A stretch of 64,000 bases of DNA from Nocardioides sp. Soil774 (GCF_001428125.1 NZ_LMSM01000002.1:1-64000); one strand, 5' to 3'. Shown: positions 9,065-18,295, counted from the stretch's first letter. The notes: generated by a model not told the origin, from the letters alone. Translations and numbers: made by a program.

Positions 9065-9526
9065 GTGACGACCCACGCCCAGCCGCGCAGCTACAGCATC
9101 AAGGAGGCGGCAGCCCTCACCGGGCTGCCGGCCAGCACGCTGCGCTACTACGAGCAGATCGGTGTCATCGCACCGGTCGGCCGGGGTGCGAGGAGCGGTC
9201 ACCGCGTCTACGACGACGGCGACCTCGACCAGCTCATGTGGGTCTCGTGCCTGGCCGCGACCGGCATGTCGATCGGTGACATGCGGCTCTACATGGCCAA
9301 CAACCGGATCGGCGCAGACGCCGCCGCTGACCAGCAGCGGCTGCTCGAGGAGCAGCAGGCCCGACTCGAGGCCGAGGCGGCCGCGCTGGCCCTGCGCCAG
9401 CGCTACGTCGCGCTCAAGATCGCCTACTGGCAGGCCGTGCGCGCCGACGACACCGACGGAGCCGAGCGGCTCGCGTCGCAGGCGCGCGCGCTGGCCGACG
9501 AGCTGCGCCGGGCCGACCGGGCCTAA
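9065..9526 (+). CDS. MerR family transcriptional regulator
   Basis: A 153-residue protein with the MerR winged helix at the N-terminus: [20 protein letters not shown] (about 7-26), then [25 protein letters not shown]-terminal coiled coil ([20 protein letters not shown]) serves dimerisation. No conserved metal-binding cysteines are present, so it resembles AdhR/NmlR-like or small-molecule MerR regulators, not metal sensors. It is followed by a zinc alcohol dehydrogenase. MerR-ADH pairs often respond to reactive aldehydes, which is an inference here. The GTG start lies 8 bp after the -10 box. Confidence 0.87.
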   Translation: MTTHAQPRSYSIKEAAALTGLPASTLRYYEQIGVIAPVGRGARSGHRVYDDGDLDQLMWVSCLAATGMSIGDMRLYMANNRIGADAAADQQRLLEEQQARLEAEAAALALRQRYVALKIAYWQAVRADDTDGAERLASQARALADELRRADRA

Positions 9527-9587
9527 TCACACCGGCGCACCTGCGCCGCACCGTCCCACGTCCGCCCCCACGAAGGAGCACTGCACC

Positions 9588-10628
9588 ATGCGCGTCAACG
9601 CCTACGCAGCACCCGCCGCCGGCCAGCCCCTGGCCCCCACCACCATCGAGCGCCGCGAGGTCGGCGCCAACGACGTGCTCATCGACATCGAGTACGCCGG
9701 CATCTGCCACTCCGACATCCACACCGTCAACGGCGACTGGGGCCCGCAGCCCTTCCCGGTCGTGCCCGGCCACGAGATCGTCGGCACCGTCACCGAGGTC
9801 GGCGCGGACGTGTCCCGCCACCGGGTCGGCGACCGCGTCGGCGTCGGCTGCATGGTCGGCTCGTGCGGCGAGTGCGACAGCTGCCGCGCCGGCGACGAGC
9901 AGTACTGCCGCCAGGGCATGATCGGCACCTACGCCGCCACCGACCGCGACGGCACCACCACCCAGGGCGGCTACTCCACCCACGTCGTGGTCGACGCCGA
10001 CTACGTCCTGTCGGTGCCCGAGACCCTCGACCCGGCCGCTGCCACGCCGCTGCTCTGCGCCGGCATCACGACGTACTCCCCGCTCAAGCACTGGCAGGCG
10101 GGCCCAGGCAAGAAGGTCGCGGTCGTAGGGCTCGGCGGGCTGGGCCACATGGCCGTCAAGATCGCCCACGCCATGGGCGCCGAGGTCACGGTGCTCTCGC
10201 AGTCGCTGAAGAAGCAGGAGGACGGCCTCCGCCTGGGCGCCGACCACTACTTCGCGACCAGCGACCCCGACACCTTCGAGGCGCTGGCCGACTCCTTCGA
10301 CCTGATCATCAACACCGTCAGCGCGAAGATCGACGTCAGCGCCTACCTCGGCCTGCTCGCCGTCAACGGCGCGATGGTCAACGTCGGCGCCCCGGCCGAG
10401 CCGCTCAGCCTCAACGTGTTCTCGCTGCTCTCCAACCGCCGCACCTTCGCCGGCTCCATGATCGGCGGCATCGCCGAGACCCAGGAGATGCTCGACTTCT
10501 GCGCCGAGCACGGCATCGTGAGCGAGGTCGAGGTCATCCGCGCCGACCAGGTCAACGAGGCCTACGAGCGCGTGCTCGCCTCCGACGTGCGCTACCGCTT
10601 CGTGATCGACAGCAGCACGCTGGGCTGA
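9588..10628 (+). CDS. Zinc-dependent NAD(P) alcohol dehydrogenase
   Basis: A 346-residue medium-chain dehydrogenase/reductase. Catalytic zinc ligands are C40 (GICHSDIH), H62/E63 (GHE) and C157 (LLCAG). Structural zinc ligands are C93, C96, C99 and C107. The Rossmann motif GLGGLG is at 181-186. It resembles the YahK/cinnamyl-alcohol-dehydrogenase-like group, which reduces a broad range of aldehydes. The ATG at 9588 has AAGGAG 9 bp upstream. It lies 61 bp after the MerR gene and is probably controlled by it, suggesting aldehyde detoxification. A strong hairpin follows. Confidence 0.9.
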   Translation: MRVNAYAAPAAGQPLAPTTIERREVGANDVLIDIEYAGICHSDIHTVNGDWGPQPFPVVPGHEIVGTVTEVGADVSRHRVGDRVGVGCMVGSCGECDSCRAGDEQYCRQGMIGTYAATDRDGTTTQGGYSTHVVVDADYVLSVPETLDPAAATPLLCAGITTYSPLKHWQAGPGKKVAVVGLGGLGHMAVKIAHAMGAEVTVLSQSLKKQEDGLRLGADHYFATSDPDTFEALADSFDLIINTVSAKIDVSAYLGLLAVNGAMVNVGAPAEPLSLNVFSLLSNRRTFAGSMIGGIAETQEMLDFCAEHGIVSEVEVIRADQVNEAYERVLASDVRYRFVIDSSTLG

Positions 10629-10636
10629 CGGCCGAT

Positions 10637-10679
10637 CAGTGGAGCCCGGGGACCGACCTAGCGGCCCCGGGCTCCACTG
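10637..10679. terminator. Bidirectional terminator between convergent genes
   Basis: A perfect 15-bp inverted repeat (CAGTGGAGCCCGGGG, 10637-10651, with its complement at 10665-10679) and a 13-nt loop fill the gap between the alcohol dehydrogenase and the convergent XPB helicase. It is followed by TT only, so it is a GC-rich actinobacterial-type terminator serving both strands. Confidence 0.85.
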
Positions 10680-10680
10680 T

Positions 10681-12330
10681 TCAGCTCGACTCGGCCGTGA
10701 GGTCGCCGGCGTCGATGATGCGGTAGGCGTAGCCCTGCTCGGCGAGGAACCGCTGGCGGTTCTGCGCGAAGTCGGCGTCGACGGTGTCGCGCGAGACGAT
10801 CGTGTAGAAGTGCGCGCTGCGGCCCTCGGTCTTGGGTCGCAGCAGCCGGCCGAGGCGCTGCGCCTCCTCCTGGCGCGACCCGAAGGAGCCGCTCACCTGG
10901 ATCGCCACCTCGGCCGAGGGCAGGTCGATGGAGAAGTTGGCGACCTTGCTGACCACCAGCAGCCCGATCTCGCCTGCGCGGAAGGCGTTGAAGAGCCTCT
11001 GGCGCTCCTTGACCGGTGTCTCGCCCTTGATGACGGGTGCGTCGAGCATCGCGGCGATCTCGTCGAGCTGGTCGATGTACTGCCCGATCACCAGCGTCGG
11101 CTGCCCGGCGTGCTGCCGCACCAGGTCGCGTACGACGTCGATCTTGGCGTGGGTGCACGACGCGAGGCGGTAGCGGGTGTCGGGGTCGCTCGTGGCGTAC
11201 GCCAGCCGCTCGCCGTCGGGCAGGGTGACCCGCACCTCGACGCAGTCGGCAGGTGCGATGTAGCCCTGCGCCTCGATGTCCTTCCACGGCGCGTCGTAGC
11301 GCTTGGGGCCGATGAGGGAGAACACCTCGCCCTCGCGGCCGTCCTCGCGCACGAGCGTGGCGGTGAGCCCCAGGCGGCGGCGGGCCTGCAGGTCGGCGGT
11401 CATCCGGAAGATCGGGGCGGGCAGCAGGTGCACCTCGTCGTAGACGATGAGGCCCCAGTCGCGCGCGTCGAGCAGCTCGAGGTGGGGGTAGACGCCCTTC
11501 CGCTTCGTCGTCAGCACCTGGTAGGTCGCGATGGTGACCGGGCGGATCTCCTTGACTGCGCCGGAGTACTCCCCGATCTCGTCCGCGGTCAGCGACGTGC
11601 GCGCGACCAGCTCGTCCTTCCACTGCCGCGCGCTGACGGTGTTGGTGACCAGGATCAGCGTGGTGGCCTGCGCGTGCGCCATCGAGGCCGCGCCGACGAG
11701 GGTCTTGCCGGCGCCGCAGGGCAGCACGACCACGCCCGACCCGCCGTCCCAGAACGACTGCGCCGCCTCACGCTGGTAGGGGCGCAGCGTCCACTCGTCC
11801 TCGGCGAGGTCGATGGCGTGGGCCTCGCCGTCGACGTAGCCGGCGAAGTCCTCGGCCGGCCAGCCCAGCTTGAGCAGCGCCTGCTTGAGGTTGCCGCGCT
11901 CGCTGGGGTGCACGGCCACGCTGTCGTCGTCGAGCCGCGCGCCGACCATGCCCGCGATCTTCTTGGCCCGCAGCACCTCCTCGAGCACCGGGCGGTCGGT
12001 GCTCGACAGCACCAGGCCGTGCACCGGGTGCTTCTCCAGCCGGAGCCGGCCGTAGCGACCCATCGTCTCGGCGACGTCGACGAGCAGCGCGTGCGGGACG
12101 GCGTAGCGGCTCCAGGTCAGCAGCGCGTCGACGACCTGCTCGGCGTCGTGGCCGGCGGCGCGGGCGTTCCAGAGGCCCAGCGGGGTGAGGCGGTAGGTGT
12201 GGATGTGCTCGGGCGAGCGCTCGAGCTCGGCGAAGGGGGCGATCGCCTTGCGCGCGTCGGGCGCCGAGGGGTGGTCGACCTCGAGCAGCAGCGTCTTGTC
12301 GGACTGGACGATGAGGGGGCCGTCGTTCAC
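10681..12330 (-). CDS. XPB/Rad25-type DNA repair helicase
   Basis: A 549-residue superfamily 2 helicase of the XPB/Rad25 group. An N-terminal XPB-like damage-recognition region precedes helicase lobe 1, with Walker A PCGAGKT (204-210), the DEVH box (298-301) and LTATLVREDGRE. Lobe 2 carries VSKVANFSIDLPSA and QRLGRLLRPK. The start chosen is a GTG overlapping the upstream stop (GTGA). Upstream in-frame codons are antisense-like and belong to the CGNR gene. Bacterial XPB unwinds DNA 3'-5' and is thought to act in repair, though its partners are poorly known. The helicase-associated protein two genes upstream (12886-15153) is a plausible partner. Confidence 0.92.
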   Translation of the reverse strand: MNDGPLIVQSDKTLLLEVDHPSAPDARKAIAPFAELERSPEHIHTYRLTPLGLWNARAAGHDAEQVVDALLTWSRYAVPHALLVDVAETMGRYGRLRLEKHPVHGLVLSSTDRPVLEEVLRAKKIAGMVGARLDDDSVAVHPSERGNLKQALLKLGWPAEDFAGYVDGEAHAIDLAEDEWTLRPYQREAAQSFWDGGSGVVVLPCGAGKTLVGAASMAHAQATTLILVTNTVSARQWKDELVARTSLTADEIGEYSGAVKEIRPVTIATYQVLTTKRKGVYPHLELLDARDWGLIVYDEVHLLPAPIFRMTADLQARRRLGLTATLVREDGREGEVFSLIGPKRYDAPWKDIEAQGYIAPADCVEVRVTLPDGERLAYATSDPDTRYRLASCTHAKIDVVRDLVRQHAGQPTLVIGQYIDQLDEIAAMLDAPVIKGETPVKERQRLFNAFRAGEIGLLVVSKVANFSIDLPSAEVAIQVSGSFGSRQEEAQRLGRLLRPKTEGRSAHFYTIVSRDTVDADFAQNRQRFLAEQGYAYRIIDAGDLTAESS

Positions 12331-12851
12331 GCGGAGGCTGCCTTCTGCCGGGCCCGGAAGGCCGCGACGTTGGCGCGCGAGGAGCAGCGGTCGGAGCAGT
12401 AGCGGCGCGACTGGTTGGGGGAGGTGTCGACGTAGACGTTGTCGCACCTGGCCTCCGAGCAGGTGCCGAGGCGGGTCGCGCCGAGGTCGCACACCAGGTT
12501 GGCCAGGCCCATCAGGGCTTCGGCGACCAGCAGCTCGGCGACCGACGAGGCCCGGTTGGTCACGTGCATGTGGAGGTTGGCCGGGTCGTGGTCGGAGATC
12601 ATCGGGGTGACCGGGTGGTGGGCCAGGAGGTCGTTGAGCCGGCTCACCAGCAGCGGCACGTCATCGTCGTCGGACGCCTCGAAGACGGGGCGCAGCTCGG
12701 ACTGGAAGGACTGCAGCGACGCCGCGTCGCCCGACACCACCGAGCGGTGCAGCCACGACCGGTCGGCGAGGTGCTCCTGGAGCGCCGCCTCGTCCGGCAG
12801 GTCGGCGTTCACGAGCGCGGCGGCGCGCTCGGCGTAGCGGATGAAGTCCAC
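12327..12851 (-). CDS. CGNR-type zinc-finger protein (ABATE domain)
   Basis: A 174-residue protein. An N-terminal ABATE-like helical region is followed by a C-terminal zinc finger, G-T-C-S-E-A-R-C-D-N-V-Y-V-D then RRYCSDRCSSRANVAAFRAR. The four cysteines match the CGNR finger, but the name-giving CGNR is replaced by SSRAN. Such proteins are putative DNA-binding stress regulators of unknown target. It is translationally coupled to the XPB gene (4-bp overlap), an arrangement that suggests a link to DNA repair or its control. Confidence 0.82.
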   Translation of the reverse strand: MDFIRYAERAAALVNADLPDEAALQEHLADRSWLHRSVVSGDAASLQSFQSELRPVFEASDDDDVPLLVSRLNDLLAHHPVTPMISDHDPANLHMHVTNRASSVAELLVAEALMGLANLVCDLGATRLGTCSEARCDNVYVDTSPNQSRRYCSDRCSSRANVAAFRARQKAASA

Positions 12852-12885
12852 CGCTCCAGTCTACGGAGCGGCGCACGCCGGGGTC

Positions 12886-15153
12886 TCAGGCCGGTCGCAC
12901 GCCTGTGATCCGGTGCACTGCGAAGTCGCGCACGTCGTCGGCGCGGTGGTCGTACGCCGAGAGCCGTCCGCCGTCGAGGCGACGTGGGTCGACGACCCGC
13001 TCGCCCGTCGCGCCGTGGTTGTCGACGTAGCCGATCACCACCGTGCTGCCGGCCTCGATCGCCTCGCGCAGCGCCGCCAGCGCGCCCGAGGGGGTGGTGG
13101 TCGCGAGCGTCGCGGGACGCGAGGACTCCGCACGGTCGCCGGCGCGGATGGCGGTGGCCACCGCCTGCACCTGGGCGACCTGGCGTGCGGCCACGGCGCC
13201 GGCCGGGCGGCGTCCGCGCCGGGTGCGGGCGCGCAGCAGGTCGGGCCGGCTGACCCGCACCGTGCCGTCGGCCGCCTCGACCACCGGCGCCGCGCCGAGC
13301 TCGCGCAGGCGGGGGAGCAGGACGTCGAGCGGTGACGTCGCGATGGCGACGGTCGGCGCGAGCAGCCGCAGCCCCAGCGTGCGGGCCCGTGGGTCGTGGA
13401 CCAGCGCCGCGAGCGCGGCCTCGTCGTCGGCGCGCAGGAAGGCCTCCGCGTGCCCGACCCGCACGCTGCCGAAGGTGCGCGCGACGTCGTCGACGAGGAA
13501 CTCCAGCGGCTGCGGCACCGGGGTCTGGGAGACCGAGGTGAGGAAGTCGCGCACCTCCAGCGCCGACCACCCGGCGTCGAAGCCGCGGCGCAGCGAGCCC
13601 GGGGTGAAGCGGTAGACCGTGGCGCCACCGCGCGACTCGACGTCGGCGAGCAGGTGCAGGCGGCGGGCGACCTCGGTCTCGAGCGGACCGGGGGCCACGG
13701 CCGTCAGGTCGGCCTGGAGCAGGACGTGGTCCACCGGTCGCGGCAGGTGCGGGTCGAGTGCCGCGGCCGCCGCTCCGAGGTCGCCCTCGGCCACCAGCCG
13801 GCCGCTCGGGGGCAGGCCGCCGGCACCGGTGACGCCGAGCACCGCGGCCTCTGTGAGCGCGGCGTCGACCAGCTCTCCGAAGATCGTGGGCCGGCGCGGT
13901 CGCAGCCACGCCACGCGCCCCACCAGCGAGGCGGTGCCGGTGCCGGCGGCGAGCACCTCGCCCTCGGGCACCTCGGAGAGCACGTGCAGGGCCAGGCGGC
14001 GGGCCTCCTCGGCCAGCCCGCTGGAGAGCTCGGGTGCCAGGGCGTTCCACGACTTCCCGGCGGCGTCGCGCGACCCCACCAGGGACGGCACCCGGCTGCT
14101 CGCGAGCCAGCCGGCGACCAGGCGCGCCCAGCGCCCGGAGGTCGGCAGCCCCGACCAGACGTCGAACTCGTCGGTGGGCAGCCACGACGGCGTCCCGTCG
14201 GCGACCGCGGCCTCCGCGATGAGGCCGGCCGACAGGGCCACCTCGACCACCAGCGCCGCCTCCGCCTCCTCGACGTGCAGCTCGCGCGCCACCGCCTTCA
14301 GGTCGCGCACCGCCAGCCCGCCGCTGCGCAGCACGCTCGGCGGCGCCACGCCCCAGTGGTCGAGCAGCAGCTCCACACGGCGTACGACGTCGAAGGCCGC
14401 GCCGGCCGCGCTGCGGGCCACCAGGGAGGCGTCGCGCGACGACGTGGCCAGCGCGGGCACGTCGTCGACCGGCTCGACCGTGGTGCGTCCGCCGCGCAGG
14501 GCGAGCCCGACCTCGCCGGGCAGCACGACCGAGCTGCCCTCGCGCGGGACCAGCAGCCGGCGGCTGAGCAGCTCCTCGGCGGGCGAGCGCGCGTCGCGAG
14601 GCGACACCGTGCGTCGCGCAGCCCCCGTCGTGCCCTCGCCGCCGTGCTCGTCGACGTGGCGCAGCAGGGCGGCCGCGGCGGGGCTCAGCTCGGCGAGCCG
14701 GGCCCGCACCTCGTCGTCGGTGAGGGGCTCGGGGCTGACCGGCCGGAGACCGCTCGCGACCCCGGGCACGCCGCGCATGGCATCGGCCACCCCGCTCAGC
14801 GCGCGCACGCCGCCGGGGGTCTCCCAGGCCAGGGCGAGGTCGAGCAGCCGCTGGAGCGCGGCCGCCGTACGGGTGGGGTCGGCGTGCACGATCGAGATCA
14901 GCTGCGCCGAAGTGGTTTGACCTGCAACCAGCAGGGCATCAAGCACGGAAAGTTCCAGACGGTCCAGGCCGTCGAGGGCGCGGTGGATCGACGAACGTGT
15001 GGCAGCCCGCGAGGCCAGCTGCGAGGAATCCTGAGGGGCTGGAGTGGCGAGGTCGGGACGGGCGGCGAGCAGTGCGACGAGTCGCTCGTCGGACCAGCCG
15101 CGGAGCTGGTCGGCGAGCGTGCGTGCGGGTGTCGTGCGCCCTGAGCTGGACAT
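12886..15153 (-). CDS. Helicase-associated domain protein (XPB/Ssl2 N-terminal-like)
   Basis: A 755-residue protein with no Walker motifs, related to the actinobacterial helicase C-terminal/XPB-Ssl2 N-terminal-like family. The N-terminus is M-S-S-S-G-R-T-T-P-A-R-T followed by LADQLRGWSDERLVALLAAR. The C-terminal part (SALEVRDFLTSVSQTPVPQP, then DDVRDFAVHRITGV) resembles XPB damage-recognition and WYL-like regions. The ATG at 15153 was preferred to more distant in-frame codons because the upstream sequence is the divergent promoter region. It is on the same strand as, and 34 bp upstream of, the CGNR gene, so the three genes likely form one unit. Direct function is unproven. Confidence 0.78.
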   Translation of the reverse strand: MSSSGRTTPARTLADQLRGWSDERLVALLAARPDLATPAPQDSSQLASRAATRSSIHRALDGLDRLELSVLDALLVAGQTTSAQLISIVHADPTRTAAALQRLLDLALAWETPGGVRALSGVADAMRGVPGVASGLRPVSPEPLTDDEVRARLAELSPAAAALLRHVDEHGGEGTTGAARRTVSPRDARSPAEELLSRRLLVPREGSSVVLPGEVGLALRGGRTTVEPVDDVPALATSSRDASLVARSAAGAAFDVVRRVELLLDHWGVAPPSVLRSGGLAVRDLKAVARELHVEEAEAALVVEVALSAGLIAEAAVADGTPSWLPTDEFDVWSGLPTSGRWARLVAGWLASSRVPSLVGSRDAAGKSWNALAPELSSGLAEEARRLALHVLSEVPEGEVLAAGTGTASLVGRVAWLRPRRPTIFGELVDAALTEAAVLGVTGAGGLPPSGRLVAEGDLGAAAAALDPHLPRPVDHVLLQADLTAVAPGPLETEVARRLHLLADVESRGGATVYRFTPGSLRRGFDAGWSALEVRDFLTSVSQTPVPQPLEFLVDDVARTFGSVRVGHAEAFLRADDEAALAALVHDPRARTLGLRLLAPTVAIATSPLDVLLPRLRELGAAPVVEAADGTVRVSRPDLLRARTRRGRRPAGAVAARQVAQVQAVATAIRAGDRAESSRPATLATTTPSGALAALREAIEAGSTVVIGYVDNHGATGERVVDPRRLDGGRLSAYDHRADDVRDFAVHRITGVRPA

Positions 15154-15222
15154 CCCTCTTACGCTACTCGCCGGGTCGGCGCCGCCGTCCCACATCTCGA
15201 CACGGGGCGAAGAGGGCCGGGC

Positions 15223-16038
15223 ATGAAGAACGTCGATCTCCACCACGGGGCGGCGACCGACGTCGGCCTGGTGCGCAAGGTCAACGAGGACTCCTACCTG
15301 GTGGCGCCGCCCATCTTCGTCGTCGCCGACGGCATGGGCGGGCACTCCGGCGGTGACGTGGCCAGCCAGATGGTGGTCGAGGAGTTCCAGCGACTCGTCG
15401 AGGTCTACGACCCCACTCGCGGTGCCGAGCACGTCGCGGACGCGTTCGCCCGCGCCCAGGCGCGCATCGTCGACTACGGCAACGCCCACCGCGCGCTGCA
15501 GCCCGGGTGGCACGCCGGCACCACGGCGGTGGTGGCGGTGCTCGTCGACGACCACGGGGTCGCGAAGTGGCTGCTGGCCAACCTCGGCGACTCCCGGATC
15601 TACCGGATCACCGAGGGGTGCCTCGAGCAGGTCAGCGTCGACCACTCGGTCGTGCAGGAGCTCATCGACGCGGGCCGGATCACCGAGCAGGAGGCCGCGG
15701 TCCACCCCGAGCGCCACGTGATCACCCGTGCCCTGGGCAGCCCGGAAGGCATCGAGCCCGACTTCTTCCTGCTGCCGCTCGGGTCGGTCGAGCGCCTCCT
15801 GCTCTGCAGCGACGGCATCACCGGGATGATCGACGACGCCGTCATCGAGGACATCCTCGAGACGGTCGCCGACCCGCGTGACGCAGCCGACCGACTGGTG
15901 CGCGCCGCGGTGGCGGCCGGCGGTCGCGACAACGCCACGGCCGTCGTGGTCGATGTGGTGGGATTGGTCAAGGACGCGACCTATGACTCCCAGCGCCAGC
16001 TGCAGAGTCTCGAATCGAAGCTGGGGGGACGACTGTGA
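15223..16038 (+). CDS. PP2C-family Ser/Thr protein phosphatase
   Basis: A 271-residue PPM/PP2C phosphatase without membrane segment. The canonical metal-binding motifs are all present: VRKVNEDSYLV, VADGMGGHSGGD, NLGDSRIYRI, LLCSDGITGMIDD and GGRDNATAVVVDV. It should dephosphorylate Ser/Thr-phosphorylated proteins using Mn/Mg. It overlaps the following FHA gene by 4 bp (GTGA), and another FHA protein follows, forming a phospho-signalling cluster. No Ser/Thr kinase is present in the window, so the partner kinase must be elsewhere. Confidence 0.92.
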   Translation: MKNVDLHHGAATDVGLVRKVNEDSYLVAPPIFVVADGMGGHSGGDVASQMVVEEFQRLVEVYDPTRGAEHVADAFARAQARIVDYGNAHRALQPGWHAGTTAVVAVLVDDHGVAKWLLANLGDSRIYRITEGCLEQVSVDHSVVQELIDAGRITEQEAAVHPERHVITRALGSPEGIEPDFFLLPLGSVERLLLCSDGITGMIDDAVIEDILETVADPRDAADRLVRAAVAAGGRDNATAVVVDVVGLVKDATYDSQRQLQSLESKLGGRL

Positions 16039-17141
16039 GCACAGAGGCCAGGTTCGCGACGGGGGACTGGTACGCCGTCGTCGGCGACCACGCCACCGTC
16101 CTGCTGCCCGGGAGCCAGCGCGGCCGGGTCGCCCAGCTGTGGGACCTCGCCGACTCCGGTGCCGACCTCGACGCCGTGCTCGACGCGCTGCTCGCGGGCG
16201 GCCTGTCCTCCCTCGACCACTTCGCGCTCGTCGCCCACGGCGACGACACGACCCGGCTGATCGTGCGTGGCGCGCCGAGCGCCGCGGTCTCGTCGGGCTC
16301 CGGCGAGGAGATCGTCAGCGCGACCGCCGGCACGACCTGGGCGGAGCGGGTCGTCACCGGCGTGACCAGCGTCCGGGTCACGCTCACCGGCGACGGTGCG
16401 GTCGAGCACGTGCTGACCCCCGGGCTGGCGCGCGTGTCGGCCGTGGAGTTCGGCGCCCCCGCACATGCGACCGCCACGGAGGCGCAGGCCGAGCCCGAGG
16501 CCCGCCCCGAGCCCGAGCCGGTCGCCGCATCCGTGCCCGACCCCGAGCCGGAGCCGGAGCCGGAGCCCGAGGCCGTCGAGCCGGAGCCGCAGGCGGCGCC
16601 GGAGCCGGTCGCGGCCGCGCCGCTCCACTTCGGTGAGCCCGGCGACGACCCGACCCCGACCGGTGAGACCCCGGTAGTGCAGGACGACTGGTCCGACCGT
16701 GACGGCCAGACCCAGGTCGGCGTCCCGGTCCCCGACTTCGACCGGCCACCGATCCCCGGCCAGGAGATGGCGCCGTCGGTGGTGTCGCAGCCCGTGGCCT
16801 CGCTGGTCTTCTCGACCGGTGACGTGGTCGCGGTCGACCGCGCGGTGCTCGTCGGTCGTGCGCCCGAGGCCCGTCGCTTCGCCTCCCACGACCAGCCGCA
16901 CGTCGTCACCGTGGCCAGCCCGCAGCAGGAGATCTCCTCGACGCACCTCGAGATCCGTCCCGGTGCCGGCGCCGACCACGGCTCGGCGATCGTCACCGAC
17001 CTCGGCTCGACCAACGGCACCGTGCTCGCCCAGCCCGGCCTCGACCCCGAGGAGCTCACCCCCGGCATCGCGGTGAGCCTGATCCCGGGTGCCGTCCTCG
17101 ACCTCGGCGACGGCGTCACCATCCAGGTCACCAACGCCTGA
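16035..17141 (+). CDS. FHA-domain protein with Glu-Pro-rich linker
   Basis: A 368-residue protein starting at the GTG that overlaps the phosphatase stop. Residues 1 to about 140 form an uncharacterised N-terminal domain. A low-complexity acidic Pro-Glu repeat follows (about 150-195; repeated EPEPEP, DNA around 16490-16610). The C-terminal FHA domain (about 265-366) has the phosphothreonine-binding signature VGR...SSTH...LGSTNGTV. FHA domains read phosphothreonine marks made by Ser/Thr kinases. The PP2C gene before and the RDD-FHA gene after suggest one signalling module. No transmembrane segment is seen. Confidence 0.87.
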   Translation: MSTEARFATGDWYAVVGDHATVLLPGSQRGRVAQLWDLADSGADLDAVLDALLAGGLSSLDHFALVAHGDDTTRLIVRGAPSAAVSSGSGEEIVSATAGTTWAERVVTGVTSVRVTLTGDGAVEHVLTPGLARVSAVEFGAPAHATATEAQAEPEARPEPEPVAASVPDPEPEPEPEPEAVEPEPQAAPEPVAAAPLHFGEPGDDPTPTGETPVVQDDWSDRDGQTQVGVPVPDFDRPPIPGQEMAPSVVSQPVASLVFSTGDVVAVDRAVLVGRAPEARRFASHDQPHVVTVASPQQEISSTHLEIRPGAGADHGSAIVTDLGSTNGTVLAQPGLDPEELTPGIAVSLIPGAVLDLGDGVTIQVTNA

Positions 17142-17148
17142 CACCGCC

Positions 17149-18261
17149 GTGACCCAGCACCCCCACTCCCCGACCTATCCGATCGCCCAGCTCGAGCGGC
17201 GGTTCACCGCCTTCGCCGTCGACCGGCTGCTGGCCTGGGGCCTCCTCGGCCTCGTCGGTGCCGGCACCGCGCTCCTCGTCTCCGACGATCCCTGGACCGT
17301 CGCCGGCGCCGTCGCCGGTGCGATGGTCGTGCTCTGGCTCGTCCTCGCGGTCGTGCTGGGCGTCACGGGCACCTCGCCCGGCAAGGCGATGACCGGCCTG
17401 CGCGTCGTGCACCACGGCACCGGCACCCCGATCGGCGTGGGACCGGCCCTGCTGCGCTCGCTCGTCCTCGGTGTCGCCGGCCTGCCCACCTTCGGCATCG
17501 GTGTGGCCACCCTTGCCTGGACGGCCGTCGAGGACCGCGGCCGCCAGCGACGCGGGTGGCACGACCACCTGGCCCACACCGTCGTGGTCGACGTACGCCC
17601 CGCGGTGGAGGCGGCCGACACAGGGGACGACGAGGGTCCGCGCCACATCGTCAACCTCACCGCCATGCGGCTCATCCCCGCACCCCCGGTGGAGGCCGTG
17701 CCCACCCCGGAGCGCTCCGAGCAGTCCATGCGGCGCCAGCCGCTGCCGGCCGACGTGGTGGCCGCCCCGCCCGCGCCGCCGGTCGCCGCACCTCCCGTCC
17801 CGGCACCGCCCGCCCCCCATGCCGCCCCCGTGCAGCAGCGCCCACCGGCCGCGCCGCACCATCCCGTGACGCCGCCGCAGCGGATGCCGCCCCCGGCACC
17901 GCGCCACGCTCCGCCCCCGGCAGCACTGCCCCGCTGGCGGGTGCACTTCGACAACGGGGAGAGCTTCGTGGTCGCCGGCCTCGCGCTGGTCGGCCGGCGC
18001 CCCGAGGCGCGCAGCGGCGAGCAGGTGGCGCACCTCATCCCGCTGACGTCCGCCGACATGTCGGTGTCGAAGACCCACGCCCAGTTCGGCCCCGCCCCCG
18101 ACGGCACCCTGGTGGTGATGGACCGTGGGTCCACCAACGGCACCGTGCTGGTCCGTCAGGGCGTGTCGCGCCAGCTCGCCCCGGGCAAGCCGGCGGCACT
18201 CCTCGACGGCGACAAGGTCGTCTACGGCGACCGCGAGATGGTCATCTCCCGCGAGCGCTGA
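17149..18261 (+). CDS. RDD family membrane protein with C-terminal FHA domain
   Basis: A 370-residue fusion. The N-terminal RDD domain (about 10-140) begins RRFTAFAVDRLLAWGLLGLV and has hydrophobic membrane helices. A long proline-rich linker (about 175-255) leads to an FHA domain (about 265-370) with VGRRPEA, SVSKTHAQFG and GSTNGTVL. The GTG at 17149 lies 7 bp after the preceding stop and starts just before the RDD domain. It probably tethers phosphothreonine recognition to the membrane. It is the third gene of the PP2C-FHA-FHA unit. Confidence 0.87.
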   Translation: MTQHPHSPTYPIAQLERRFTAFAVDRLLAWGLLGLVGAGTALLVSDDPWTVAGAVAGAMVVLWLVLAVVLGVTGTSPGKAMTGLRVVHHGTGTPIGVGPALLRSLVLGVAGLPTFGIGVATLAWTAVEDRGRQRRGWHDHLAHTVVVDVRPAVEAADTGDDEGPRHIVNLTAMRLIPAPPVEAVPTPERSEQSMRRQPLPADVVAAPPAPPVAAPPVPAPPAPHAAPVQQRPPAAPHHPVTPPQRMPPPAPRHAPPPAALPRWRVHFDNGESFVVAGLALVGRRPEARSGEQVAHLIPLTSADMSVSKTHAQFGPAPDGTLVVMDRGSTNGTVLVRQGVSRQLAPGKPAALLDGDKVVYGDREMVISRER

Positions 18262-18295
18262 CGCGGTCGGGCCGAGCGCGGGGCAGGATGTGCGC

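Noticed and set aside
10639..12402. 587-codon plus-strand frame opposite the XPB helicase
   Set aside because: It is low-complexity antisense sequence spanning a terminator hairpin. Walker and DEVH motifs are on the other strand.
16490..16610. Short-period repeats in the FHA gene as a repeat array
   Set aside because: They encode an in-frame Glu-Pro linker (GAGCCC/GAGCCG codons), so this is protein low complexity, not a DNA element.
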